This document shows, in pieces, positions 8,777-16,679 of a DNA stretch of 64,000 nt. The stretch comes from DATHXC01 sp035459965 (lineage in GTDB: Bacteria > Pseudomonadota > Gammaproteobacteria > Burkholderiales > Methylophilaceae): NCBI GenBank assembly GCA_035459965.1, contig DATHXC010000005.1, forward strand, positions 186,001 to 250,000, read 5' to 3'. The notes under the pieces were generated by a model. The model was not told where the DNA came from, did not search any database, and worked only from the letters and a program-made list of their open reading frames with translations. A program made the position numbers and the translations under genes. How positions within the stretch are numbered: the first letter of the stretch is position 1; each line of letters opens with the position of its first letter.

Positions 8777-9652
8777 GTGAATAAACTCGTAATCTTTGGC
8801 GTGGGCCTGATAGGCGGCTCGGTAGCACTGGCATTGAAACGCAGTGACCCGGCCCTGCATATTGTCGGCGTAGGCCGCACTGGGGATAACCTGCAAGCTG
8901 CACTTGACCTGGGCGTGATAGATCAGATTGAATCCAGCCCGGCCATTGCACTTAAAAAGGCAGATATGGTGATCATTGCAGTGCCTGTGGCACAGACAGC
9001 CAATATCCTCAGCGCCATAGCACCACACCTTGAAGCACAAACCATCATTACTGATGTCGGTAGCACCAAGTCCGATGTATTGGCACATGCACAAAACCTG
9101 CTTGGCGATAAAGCCGCCCGTTTTGTACCAGGCCACCCCATTGCAGGCGCCGAAAAGAGTGGTGTCACCGCGGCAAAAGTAGATTTGTACGACGGCAAGA
9201 ATGTCGTATTGACACCAGCCGAGAATACTTCTGAACTTGCACTTCAGGCAGTCACAAAACTATGGCAAGCAACAGGCGCCAATGTGAGCCAAATGACCGC
9301 ACAACAGCACGATGGCATCTTTGCTGCAGTTAGTCATTTACCACATTTGCTGGCATTTGCACTGGTGGATGACTTGGCTGGTCGCGCTAATGCAAAGCAG
9401 TTGTTTGACTTTGCTGCCAGCGGCTTCCGTGATTTCACGCGCATCGCAGGCAGCTCGCCTGAAATGTGGCGAGACATCAGCCTAGCCAATCGGACTGCCC
9501 TGCTCACTGAACTTGCAGCCTACCAGGATGAACTGGCTCGCATGCAATCACTATTAGAAAATAATGACGGTGTTGGCTTGCAGGCCTTGTTTGAGCAAGC
9601 CAGTCAGGCTCGTAACAAATGGGCACATGATAGAGAAAAGTTGCAAAAATAA
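8777..9652 (+). CDS. tyrA: Prephenate dehydrogenase
   Basis: The 291-residue protein opens with a Rossmann nucleotide-binding motif (FGVGLIGGSVALAL) and contains GHPIAGAEKSGV and the catalytic-region histidine in AVSHLPHLLAFAL, all typical of TyrA-type prephenate dehydrogenases. It oxidatively decarboxylates prephenate to 4-hydroxyphenylpyruvate for tyrosine synthesis. The frame begins with GTG (8777); no better in-frame start with a clear ribosome binding site was seen. Its stop codon overlaps the aroA start (TAATG), so it is coupled to the shikimate-pathway gene. Whether NAD or NADP is used, or arogenate accepted, cannot be told from the sequence. Confidence 0.92.
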   Translation: MNKLVIFGVGLIGGSVALALKRSDPALHIVGVGRTGDNLQAALDLGVIDQIESSPAIALKKADMVIIAVPVAQTANILSAIAPHLEAQTIITDVGSTKSDVLAHAQNLLGDKAARFVPGHPIAGAEKSGVTAAKVDLYDGKNVVLTPAENTSELALQAVTKLWQATGANVSQMTAQQHDGIFAAVSHLPHLLAFALVDDLAGRANAKQLFDFAASGFRDFTRIAGSSPEMWRDISLANRTALLTELAAYQDELARMQSLLENNDGVGLQALFEQASQARNKWAHDREKLQK

Positions 9653-11607
9653 TGGAATCACTAGCCCTTAAACCAGCCAGCGTGGCCTGTGGACATGTTG
9701 TACTCCCAGGCTCAAAAAGTATTTCCAACCGCACCCTGCTGCTCGCAGCGTTAGCCAATGGCACGACAGAGATACGTGACTTGCTGACCTCGGATGATAC
9801 CGAGCGCATGCTGGAAGCGCTGGCTACACTGGGCGTCAAACTGGAAAAAACCGGTGAGCATGACTATCGTGTCATTGGTACAGGCGGTACGTTCAGCAAC
9901 AAGCAGGCGGATTTATTCCTGGGCAATGCAGGCACCGCATTTCGGCCACTGACAGCTGCACTAGCCTTGTCCGGCGGGTACTACAAACTATCTGGCGTAC
10001 CACGCATGCATGAACGTCCGATAGGCGACCTGGTGGATGCATTACGCCTGGCAGGCGCTGATATCAGCTATCTTGAAAATCCAGGCTTCCCGCCACTTGC
10101 GATTGCACCTGCAGGCGTCAATGGCCAGGCAGCCATCCAGATTCGCGGCGATGTATCCAGCCAGTTCCTGACAGCTCTGCTTATGGCTTTACCGTTAACT
10201 GGTAAAGAATTCGTGATAGAAGTGGTAGGCGAGTTGATCTCCAAGCCTTATATCGAGATCACACTCAACCTGATGGCACGATTTGGCGTCACGGTTCAGC
10301 GTGAAGGCTGGCAACGCTTTATCGTACCTGCCAACAGCAGCTATCAGAGTCCGGGGACTATTTTTGTTGAGGGCGATGCCTCATCTGCCTCGTATTTCCT
10401 GGCTGCTGGTGCGATTGGCAAGGGGCCGGTGCGTGTGGAAGGCGTGGGCAAAAACAGTATCCAGGGAGATATAAAATTTGCCGAAGCGCTGGCGTTGATG
10501 GGCGCCAACATCAGCTATGGCGAAAACTGGGTAGAGGCCAATACACCAAACGCAAAACTCAAGGCTATTGACCTAGACTGCAACCATATCCCAGATGCCG
10601 CTATGACCTTGGCCATTGCGGCACTATTTGCCGATGGCACAACTACACTGCGCAATATCGCAAGCTGGCGCGTCAAGGAAACTGACCGGTTGGCCGCGAT
10701 GGCAATAGAGCTGCGCAAAGTTGGTGCTATTGTGAAAGAAGGTGCCGACTACATCACTATTACACCACCTGAAAAACTCACGCCAAACGCAGTGATCGAC
10801 ACCTATGATGACCACCGCATGGCTATGTGCTTTTCACTGATTTCATTAGGTGGTGTGCCAATCACTATTAATGACCCAGGCTGTGTTGCAAAGACATTCC
10901 CTGATTACTTCGAGCGTTTTGCTTCGATTTTAACCATTATGACGAACATCACATCTATTCCGGTCATTGCCATAGACGGCCCTTCAGCCTCTGGCAAAGG
11001 GACTGTTGCACAGCTGGTTGCCGATAAACTTGGTTACCACTACCTTGATTCAGGTGCGCTGTATCGTATAGTCGCCCTGGCCGCATTGAATCAAGGCATT
11101 TCCTGGCAAGACGAGCCAGCATTGGCAAGCCTCACGGCGAAACTAAGCATTCGTTTTGCAAACGGCGAAATTTACCTGGACAATGGCAATGTCAGCGAAC
11201 AAATCCGAACCGAGCAGATAGGCAGGGGGGCATCAGAAGTCGCTGTACACCCTGCTGTGAGGTCCGCCCTGCTTGACCTGCAGCGTAGCTTTCGTAAAGC
11301 ACCAGGCCTGGTGGCAGATGGGCGCGACATTGCGACCGTGATTTTCCCTGATGCTACAACCAAAATATTCCTCACGGCGAGCGCTGAAGTACGGGCGGAA
11401 CGTCGATATAAGCAGTTGATGTCAAAAGGAATCCATGCTAATCTATTCGACATCTTAAAAGATTTGCAGCAGCGCGATGCTCGGGACCAACAAAGATTGG
11501 TTGCGCCTTTGCAGCAAGCGGAAGATGCAACATTGCTTGAGACCAGCCAGCTATCTATCGATGCGGCAGTTCAAACAGTGATGCTTTTAAGCAAAAATAA
11601 AAGCTAG
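9652..11607 (+). CDS. Fused EPSP synthase - cytidylate kinase (AroA-Cmk)
   Basis: One continuous 651-residue frame encodes two enzymes. Residues 1 to about 427 are 3-phosphoshikimate 1-carboxyvinyltransferase (PGSKSISNRTLLLAAL, GNAGTAFRPLTAAL, DDHRMAMCFSL, ending FPDYFERF). After a linker of only about ten residues, residues 430-651 are cytidylate kinase (IPVIAIDGPSASGKGTVAQL P-loop, then LVADGRDIATVIFPDA). The first half makes EPSP for chorismate synthesis; the second phosphorylates CMP/dCMP. An in-frame ATG at 10939 (residue 430) sits exactly where a free-standing Cmk would start, so separate Cmk may also be made by internal initiation. AroA-Cmk fusions are known in other betaproteobacteria. 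aroA-cmk-rpsA order is conserved. Confidence 0.92.
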   Translation: MESLALKPASVACGHVVLPGSKSISNRTLLLAALANGTTEIRDLLTSDDTERMLEALATLGVKLEKTGEHDYRVIGTGGTFSNKQADLFLGNAGTAFRPLTAALALSGGYYKLSGVPRMHERPIGDLVDALRLAGADISYLENPGFPPLAIAPAGVNGQAAIQIRGDVSSQFLTALLMALPLTGKEFVIEVVGELISKPYIEITLNLMARFGVTVQREGWQRFIVPANSSYQSPGTIFVEGDASSASYFLAAGAIGKGPVRVEGVGKNSIQGDIKFAEALALMGANISYGENWVEANTPNAKLKAIDLDCNHIPDAAMTLAIAALFADGTTTLRNIASWRVKETDRLAAMAIELRKVGAIVKEGADYITITPPEKLTPNAVIDTYDDHRMAMCFSLISLGGVPITINDPGCVAKTFPDYFERFASILTIMTNITSIPVIAIDGPSASGKGTVAQLVADKLGYHYLDSGALYRIVALAALNQGISWQDEPALASLTAKLSIRFANGEIYLDNGNVSEQIRTEQIGRGASEVAVHPAVRSALLDLQRSFRKAPGLVADGRDIATVIFPDATTKIFLTASAEVRAERRYKQLMSKGIHANLFDILKDLQQRDARDQQRLVAPLQQAEDATLLETSQLSIDAAVQTVMLLSKNKS

Positions 11608-11664
11608 CATCTTCAGCAAAACAACTCGGTCGAATAGATTTTGTAACAATTTTGGTAGTTTGGC

Positions 11665-11696
11665 GCCGTGAACTCCACCGGTTCATGGCTTTTTTA
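11665..11696 (+). terminator. Hairpin plus T-run upstream of rpsA
   Basis: GCCGTGAAC (11665-11673) pairs with GTTCATGGC (11681-11689) around a 7-base loop with one G-U pair, followed by six T. It ends 44 bp before rpsA and could terminate the aroA-cmk transcript or act as an attenuator in the rpsA leader. A second short stem, CCCGC (11703-11707) with GCGGG (11714-11718), lies between it and the rpsA start. Confidence 0.65.
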
Positions 11697-11740
11697 ATTT
11701 GCCCCGCTGCTCGGCGGGATTATATTAGGTAACTTTTTTA

Positions 11741-13459
11741 ATGGCTAACGTTTCAACCTCAACCCCCTCATCTTTCGGCGAAAGCTTCGCAGCACTGTTT
11801 GAGGAAAGCCTGGCACGCCAGGAAATGCGCTCCGGTGAAGTGATCACCGCAGAAGTAGTATCCATCGATTCAGATTTTGTTGTTGTTAATGCTGGACTGA
11901 AGTCCGAGAGCATTATTGATGCGGCTGAATTCCGCAACGATCGCGGCGAAATGGAAGTCAATGTTGGTGACTTCGTTAAAGTCTGTATCGAATCACTGGA
12001 AGATGGCTATGGCTCTACCAAGCTGTCTCGTGAAAAGGCCAAGCGTCTGGCTGCATGGCTGGATCTGGAAGAGGCAATGAACGAAGCCCGTATCATCAAG
12101 GGTCAAGTGAATGGTCGCGTTAAGGGTGGCCTGACCGTTATGGTTAACGGCATCCGCGCTTTCCTACCTGGTTCACTGGTTGACCTGCGCCCGGTTAAAG
12201 ATACGACTCCATTCGAAAACAAGGAATGGGATTTCAAGGTTATTAAGTTGGATCGCAAGCGTAATAACGTAGTGGTTTCACGCCGTGCAGTGCTCGAAGA
12301 GAACATGGGTGCAGACCGCGAAGCGTTGATGGGCTCACTGAAAGAAGGCGCAGTGGTTAAGGGTATTGTCAAGAATATTACCGATTACGGCGCATTCGTT
12401 GATCTGGGTGGTATTGATGGCCTGTTGCACATTACCGATCTGGCATGGCGCCGCGTTAAGCACCCATCTGAGGTATTGACTGTTGGTGAAGAAGTTGAAG
12501 CCAAGATCCTCAAGTTCGATCAAGAGAAAAACCGTGTTTCACTAGGCATCAAGCAACTGGGCGATGACCCATGGGTTGCATTGACACGCCGCTATCCAGT
12601 TAGCACGCGCCTGTTCGGCAAGGTATCTAACCTGACTGACTATGGTGCATTCGTAGAAATCGAGCCGGGTATTGAAGGCCTGGTACACGTTTCTGAAATG
12701 GATTGGACCAACAAGAACGTACACCCTGCCAAGATCGCCCAACTGGGTGACGAAGTTGAAGTCATGATCCTTGAAATTGATGAAGACCGTCGTCGCCTGT
12801 CACTGGGCATGAAGCAATGCCAGGCTAATCCTTGGGATGATTTTGCTGCCAGCCATAAGAAGGGCGACAAAGTTAGCGGCCAGATCAAGTCTATCACTGA
12901 CTTCGGCGTATTCATCGGCTTGCCAGGCGGTATTGATGGCCTGGTTCACCTGTCTGACCTGTCATGGAACCAGACTGGAGAAGAAGCGATCCGCAATTTC
13001 AAGAAGGGTGACGAAATCTCTGCCCTAGTACTCAGCATTGATGTTGAGAAAGAGCGTATCTCTCTTGGCGTTAAACAAATGGATAACGACCCATTCGGCG
13101 CTTACACTACAGTGAACGACAAGGGTGCAATCGTTAAGGGTATCGTGAAGACGATCGAAGAAAAGGGTGCAGTGATTACCCTGGATGGCGAAGTTGAAGG
13201 TTACCTGCGTGCTTCTGACATCTCCAAGGAAAAAGTGACTGACGTTGCTTCTGTACTTAAAGAAGGTCAGGAAATCGAAGCGCGCATTACTAACGTTGAC
13301 CGCAAGACTCGCAGCATCACGCTTTCTATCAAGGCTAAAGATATCGCTGAAGAAGCTGATGCTATGCAGAAGTTCAGCAATGATAATGCTGGCGCTGCAG
13401 GTACTACTAGCTTGGGTGCACTACTTAAAGCCAAACTTGACAGCAAAAACAACGAATAA
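11741..13459 (+). CDS. rpsA: 30S ribosomal protein S1
   Basis: This 572-residue protein consists of six S1/OB-fold RNA-binding repeats; recurring motifs are DYGAFVDLGGIDGLLHITDL, DYGAFVEIEPGIEGLVHVSE and DFGVFIGLPGGIDGLVHLSD, each followed by an SLGIKQ- or SLGMKQ-type repeat end. The acidic N-terminal region (about residues 1-90) anchors S1 to the 30S subunit through S2. S1 binds mRNA 5' regions and aids initiation. Codon use is noticeably biased (many CTG, GGT, AAG and CGT codons), as expected for a highly expressed gene. It is followed closely by ihfB, the classical rpsA-ihfB arrangement. The S1 family autoregulates its own translation, and the structured leader may play a part. Confidence 0.97.
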   Translation: MANVSTSTPSSFGESFAALFEESLARQEMRSGEVITAEVVSIDSDFVVVNAGLKSESIIDAAEFRNDRGEMEVNVGDFVKVCIESLEDGYGSTKLSREKAKRLAAWLDLEEAMNEARIIKGQVNGRVKGGLTVMVNGIRAFLPGSLVDLRPVKDTTPFENKEWDFKVIKLDRKRNNVVVSRRAVLEENMGADREALMGSLKEGAVVKGIVKNITDYGAFVDLGGIDGLLHITDLAWRRVKHPSEVLTVGEEVEAKILKFDQEKNRVSLGIKQLGDDPWVALTRRYPVSTRLFGKVSNLTDYGAFVEIEPGIEGLVHVSEMDWTNKNVHPAKIAQLGDEVEVMILEIDEDRRRLSLGMKQCQANPWDDFAASHKKGDKVSGQIKSITDFGVFIGLPGGIDGLVHLSDLSWNQTGEEAIRNFKKGDEISALVLSIDVEKERISLGVKQMDNDPFGAYTTVNDKGAIVKGIVKTIEEKGAVITLDGEVEGYLRASDISKEKVTDVASVLKEGQEIEARITNVDRKTRSITLSIKAKDIAEEADAMQKFSNDNAGAAGTTSLGALLKAKLDSKNNE

Positions 13460-13471
13460 GGCGATTGCGGC

Positions 13472-13756
13472 ATGACAAAATCAGAGCTAATTGCTAATCT
13501 CGCTGCGCGCTTTCCACAATTGGTGGTTAAGGATGCTGAACTTTCAGTAAAAGCTATCCTTGACTCAATGTCGGACAACCTTGCAACTGGTGAACGTATT
13601 GAAATCAGGGGGTTCGGTAGCTTCAGCCTGAACTATCGCCCTCCTCGTCTCGGTCGTAACCCAAAAACAGGTTCAAAAGTGCAAGTACCAGAAAAACATG
13701 TACCGCACTTTAAGGCCGGTAAAGAACTGCGCGAACGAGTAGATTTGGCTGAGTAA
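13472..13756 (+). CDS. ihfB: Integration host factor beta subunit
   Basis: The 94-residue protein starts MTKSELIANLAARFPQLVVK and contains the DNA-bending arm GFGSFSLNYRPPRLGRNPKT, matching IHF-beta rather than HU by its length and by the FPQL N-terminal helix. With IHF-alpha it forms a heterodimer that bends DNA at specific sites, including at sigma-54 promoters, two of which occur in this window. It lies 12 bp after rpsA and is followed by a strong terminator. Confidence 0.96.
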   Translation: MTKSELIANLAARFPQLVVKDAELSVKAILDSMSDNLATGERIEIRGFGSFSLNYRPPRLGRNPKTGSKVQVPEKHVPHFKAGKELRERVDLAE

Positions 13757-13786
13757 GCAAACGTCGCACTAAAGGTGATGATAACG

Positions 13787-13822
13787 ACGGCAGTACCTGA
13801 AACAGGGTGCTGCCGTTTTTTT
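13787..13822 (+). terminator. Rho-independent terminator after ihfB
   Basis: ACGGCAG (13787-13793) pairs with CTGCCGT (13810-13816), with a further inner pairing of CCTG and CAGG, followed by a run of seven or more T. It closes the rpsA-ihfB transcript. Confidence 0.85.
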
Positions 13823-13909
13823 ATATTCAATCACACGTAAGCAGGCAGGAATGGCTGCATTTTATAGTTAGTTTTAGGTTTTTTAGATGGGCTTAGGTAA
13901 AATCTGATT

Positions 13910-14167
13910 ATGCGATTTATCTACATTACTTTCGGCACATTATTTTTCATTTTGTTGCTAGGCTTTGCCTTGAAAAACGTCGAGCCGGTAGCACTGCATT
14001 ACTACCTCGGATACGCCTGGCAAGCGCCATTATCGCTCATGCTACTGATCACTTTCTTTTTTGGAATCGTGGTGGGCGTGGTGGCATGTTTGCCTTCGGT
14101 TATTCGCCAGCGACGAGATCTGCTTGCTTTAAAGCGTGAATTAAAAACACTTAAGCCAACTGAATAA
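13910..14167 (+). CDS. lapA: LapA (DUF1049) inner-membrane protein
   Basis: The 85-residue protein has two membrane helices (about residues 5-22 and 42-62, the latter in LMLLITFFFGIVVGVVACLP) followed by a basic, coiled tail (RQRRDLLALKRELKTLK). This is the layout of LapA/YciS, which sits in the inner membrane beside LapB and helps regulate lipopolysaccharide assembly. It is 27 bp upstream of lapB, the conserved lapAB pair. Confidence 0.9.
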   Translation: MRFIYITFGTLFFILLLGFALKNVEPVALHYYLGYAWQAPLSLMLLITFFFGIVVGVVACLPSVIRQRRDLLALKRELKTLKPTE

Positions 14168-14194
14168 CTAAAGAATCCTAAAAGGCTTAATCCT

Positions 14195-15361
14195 ATGATG
14201 GAATTTGAATACTGGTGGCTGTTAGCGCTCCCCTTGTTTTTTACACTGGGCTGGATTGCAGCACGCGTTGATATTAATCAGCTACTTTCTGAATCCAGCA
14301 CCCTGCCTGCCGCCTACTTCAAGGGCCTCAATTTTCTCATTACCGACCAGCACGATAAAGCTATTGAGGCTTTTATCGAAGCGGTACAGGCGAATGCAGA
14401 TTCAATGGAGCTGCATTTTGCTTTGGGCAGCCTGTTTCGCCGCAGCGGCGAAGTGGATCGTGCCATTAACCTGCATTTGAATCTGCTGGACAGGAAAGAG
14501 CTGCCTACCGCGCAAAGACAAGCCGTCAAAGCCGAACTTGCCCAGGATTACTTAAAAGCTGGTCTATTTGATCGTGCAGAGGAGCTTTTCAGCTCACTGG
14601 ATGATAGCCGTTATCAGCAGCCTGCTTTGCGGGCATTACTGGAAATTTACATTCGTGAGCGCGAATGGGAACGCGCCATCAAAAGCGCGACTGAACTGGA
14701 GCGGATCTCTGGCGTCACATTCCGCAAGGAAATCGCCCAGTTCTATTGTGAAATGGCGATGAAATCCATCCTGGAAAGCGATACACATACCGCGCGCCAT
14801 GAGCTTGAAAGCGCCCTAGATGCAAACAAAAGCTGCGTCCGCGCCAATGTGATGCTGGGTGATATGGAAACCAGCACCACTGCGCACAAGGTGGCCATCT
14901 CATTCTGGAAGCGCATTGAGTTTCAGCAACCTGACTATCTCGGCTTGGTTGCCACCAAGCTTTTAGGCAGCTACCGTGCACTTGGAAAGGTTGATGAGGG
15001 TGTAGAGTTAATCAAGTATTACTTCCAGACCTACAAGTTGCCTTCATTGTTAAGTGTGGTCTATGAAATAACCCTGGCTGAACAAGGCGCTGACAGTGCA
15101 AGTAAGCTGGCTAGAGATGAGCTCGAAAGAAAACCTAGCCTACAGACACTCGAACACCTGCTAAAAGCGCGTGCCGCATCTAGTACAGATGACAAAGACG
15201 ACACACGACTAATGCAACAAACGGTACGTAATGCTATCGGTAATCGCAATGCCTATGGCTGCGATCAGTGCGGCTTCAAAGCACGGAACTTTCATTGGCA
15301 ATGCCCCGCTTGTAATGCATGGGAATCGATTTCACCAGAGCCAAAAGAATCTGCAACATGA
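14195..15361 (+). CDS. lapB: LapB (YciM) lipopolysaccharide assembly regulator
   Basis: The 388-residue protein has an N-terminal membrane anchor (about residues 6-24), a long series of TPR helices (for example ALGSLFRRSGEVDRAINLHL) and a C-terminal rubredoxin-like metal site, YGCDQCGFKARNFHWQCPAC, with two CxxC pairs. LapB promotes FtsH-mediated turnover of LpxC, balancing LPS against phospholipid synthesis. Two consecutive ATGs (14195 and 14198) are possible starts. Its TGA overlaps the pyrF ATG, so the two are translationally coupled. Confidence 0.94.
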   Translation: MMEFEYWWLLALPLFFTLGWIAARVDINQLLSESSTLPAAYFKGLNFLITDQHDKAIEAFIEAVQANADSMELHFALGSLFRRSGEVDRAINLHLNLLDRKELPTAQRQAVKAELAQDYLKAGLFDRAEELFSSLDDSRYQQPALRALLEIYIREREWERAIKSATELERISGVTFRKEIAQFYCEMAMKSILESDTHTARHELESALDANKSCVRANVMLGDMETSTTAHKVAISFWKRIEFQQPDYLGLVATKLLGSYRALGKVDEGVELIKYYFQTYKLPSLLSVVYEITLAEQGADSASKLARDELERKPSLQTLEHLLKARAASSTDDKDDTRLMQQTVRNAIGNRNAYGCDQCGFKARNFHWQCPACNAWESISPEPKESAT

Positions 15362-16089
15362 CTACAGACACAAAAATAACTGAACACGATATTTCTGACC
15401 CGAGAATAATAGTCGCACTTGATTATGCTGATGCTAGCAGTGCGTTGAAACTTGTTGATGAACTTGACCCTTCGCTTTGTCGCGTTAAGGTCGGTAAAGA
15501 GCTATTTACTGCTGCGGGTCCAAACCTTGTCGAAACTTTAGTCAAAAAAGACTTTGGGGTATTTCTAGACCTCAAATTCCATGACATCCCCAATACTGTC
15601 GCCAAGGCCTGCGAAACGGCCAGCCGCTTAGGTGTGTGGATGTTGAATGTACATGCTTCCGGCGGTCTTGCCATGATGGAGTCGGCAAAAGAAGGGGTGG
15701 CGAAATCAGGCCACAAGCCACTGCTCATCGCAGTTACTGTACTCACCAGCATGGATCAAACCACGCTAAATCAAGTAGGTGTGACTGGGAAACTGCATGA
15801 TCAGGTGCTAAATCTGGCAACACTGACACAGCAGGCAGGCCTTGATGGTGTTGTTTGCTCCGCGCTCGAGGCAATCGATCTAAGGAACGCACTGGGTAAT
15901 GAATTCCTGTTGGTGACACCAGGCATACGCCCTGCCAATACAGAGCTGAACGACCAAACACGGGTAATGACGCCAGCTTTGGCATTATCTTTCGGCGCCA
16001 GCTATCTGGTGATTGGTCGCCCTATCACCCAAGCATCAAAGCCTTTGGCAGCGCTCGAGAAGATTCATCAGGAAATCCATCCAAGTTAA
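15358..16089 (+). CDS. pyrF: Orotidine 5'-phosphate decarboxylase
   Basis: The 243-residue product starts at the ATG overlapping the lapB stop; an upstream in-frame ATG at 15319 lies inside lapB and is rejected. The catalytic motif FLDLKFHDIPNTVAKA (Asp/Lys/Asp charge relay), the N-terminal IIVALDYAD strand and the phosphate-binding VTPGIRP near the C-terminus identify a type 1 OMP decarboxylase. It converts OMP to UMP in pyrimidine synthesis. The lapA-lapB-pyrF order is conserved. Confidence 0.96.
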   Translation: MTTDTKITEHDISDPRIIVALDYADASSALKLVDELDPSLCRVKVGKELFTAAGPNLVETLVKKDFGVFLDLKFHDIPNTVAKACETASRLGVWMLNVHASGGLAMMESAKEGVAKSGHKPLLIAVTVLTSMDQTTLNQVGVTGKLHDQVLNLATLTQQAGLDGVVCSALEAIDLRNALGNEFLLVTPGIRPANTELNDQTRVMTPALALSFGASYLVIGRPITQASKPLAALEKIHQEIHPS

Positions 16090-16148
16090 CTTTAGGCTAA
16101 GCAGTTGTACTGCTTGCACATCCAATATAGCAATATTAGCGTCAGTGC

Positions 16149-16192
16149 AAAAGCATGTGATATGCTTTTGAAACGCATTTAATGTGCGTTTC
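16149..16192. repeat. Two back-to-back perfect hairpins upstream of the comEA-like gene
   Basis: AAAAGCAT (16149-16156) pairs with ATGCTTTT (16162-16169); immediately after, GAAACGCA (16170-16177) pairs with TGCGTTTC (16185-16192). Both have 8-bp perfect stems with loops of 5 and 7 bases. They occupy the pyrF-comEA gap, 38 bp before the start codon. They may terminate pyrF, stabilise an mRNA end, or bind a regulator. Confidence 0.65.
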
Positions 16193-16230
16193 CCTTTCAA
16201 TAAAAACGTAATAACATCAGGAGGATTACC

Positions 16231-16596
16231 ATGAAAAAACTATTTTATGTTGTTCTTGCCGTACTCAGCATTTCACTCGGAAGCTTCTCATTAATCGCTT
16301 CTGCAGCAGTTAACCTCAACACAGCAACCCAAGCCGAGCTGGAAACCCTTAAAGGGGTTGGCCCTGCCAAGGCTGCTGCGATTCTTGATTACCGTAAGAA
16401 AAATGGCGGCTTTAAATCAATAGATGATCTGAATAAAGTACCTGGTTTTGGTGATAAAACTGTTGCAAGCCTTAAGGGACAAATAGCAGTTAGCGGAAGT
16501 GCAGATGCTGCTCCAGCTACAGATGTCATGGCTAAGGCCAGAGCCGCCAAGGCAGAAAAAGCAGCTGCCGCGAAAGCAGCTGCCGAAAAGAAATAA
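16231..16596 (+). CDS. ComEA-like exported helix-hairpin-helix protein
   Basis: The 121-residue protein has a signal peptide or N-terminal anchor (about residues 1-25, ending ASAAV), then the ComEA signature VNLNTATQAELETLKGVGPA followed by a second hairpin PGFGDKTVASL, which bind DNA backbone non-specifically. The last 25 residues are an Ala/Lys-rich tail (AKARAAKAEKAAAAKAAAEK), histone H1-like, that should add DNA affinity. A strong AGGAGG site lies six bases before the ATG. ComEA proteins bind incoming DNA in the periplasm during natural transformation; small members without other com genes nearby, as here, are common in betaproteobacteria and their role is less certain. Confidence 0.88.
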   Translation: MKKLFYVVLAVLSISLGSFSLIASAAVNLNTATQAELETLKGVGPAKAAAILDYRKKNGGFKSIDDLNKVPGFGDKTVASLKGQIAVSGSADAAPATDVMAKARAAKAEKAAAAKAAAEKK

Positions 16597-16630
16597 TTTA
16601 AGTATCCAGCAGAAAATCAATGCTACAAAT

Positions 16631-16664
16631 AAAAAGGCCCCGCTAGTTTTAGCGGGGCCTTTTT
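16631..16664. terminator. Bidirectional Rho-independent terminator
   Basis: AAAAAGGCCCCGCT (16631-16644) and AGCGGGGCCTTTTT (16651-16664) form a perfect 14-bp stem with a 6-base loop. T-runs occur on both strands, so it serves the comEA-like gene on the plus strand and metG on the minus strand. Confidence 0.93.
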
Positions 16665-16679
16665 ATTTCTTAACTTCAC

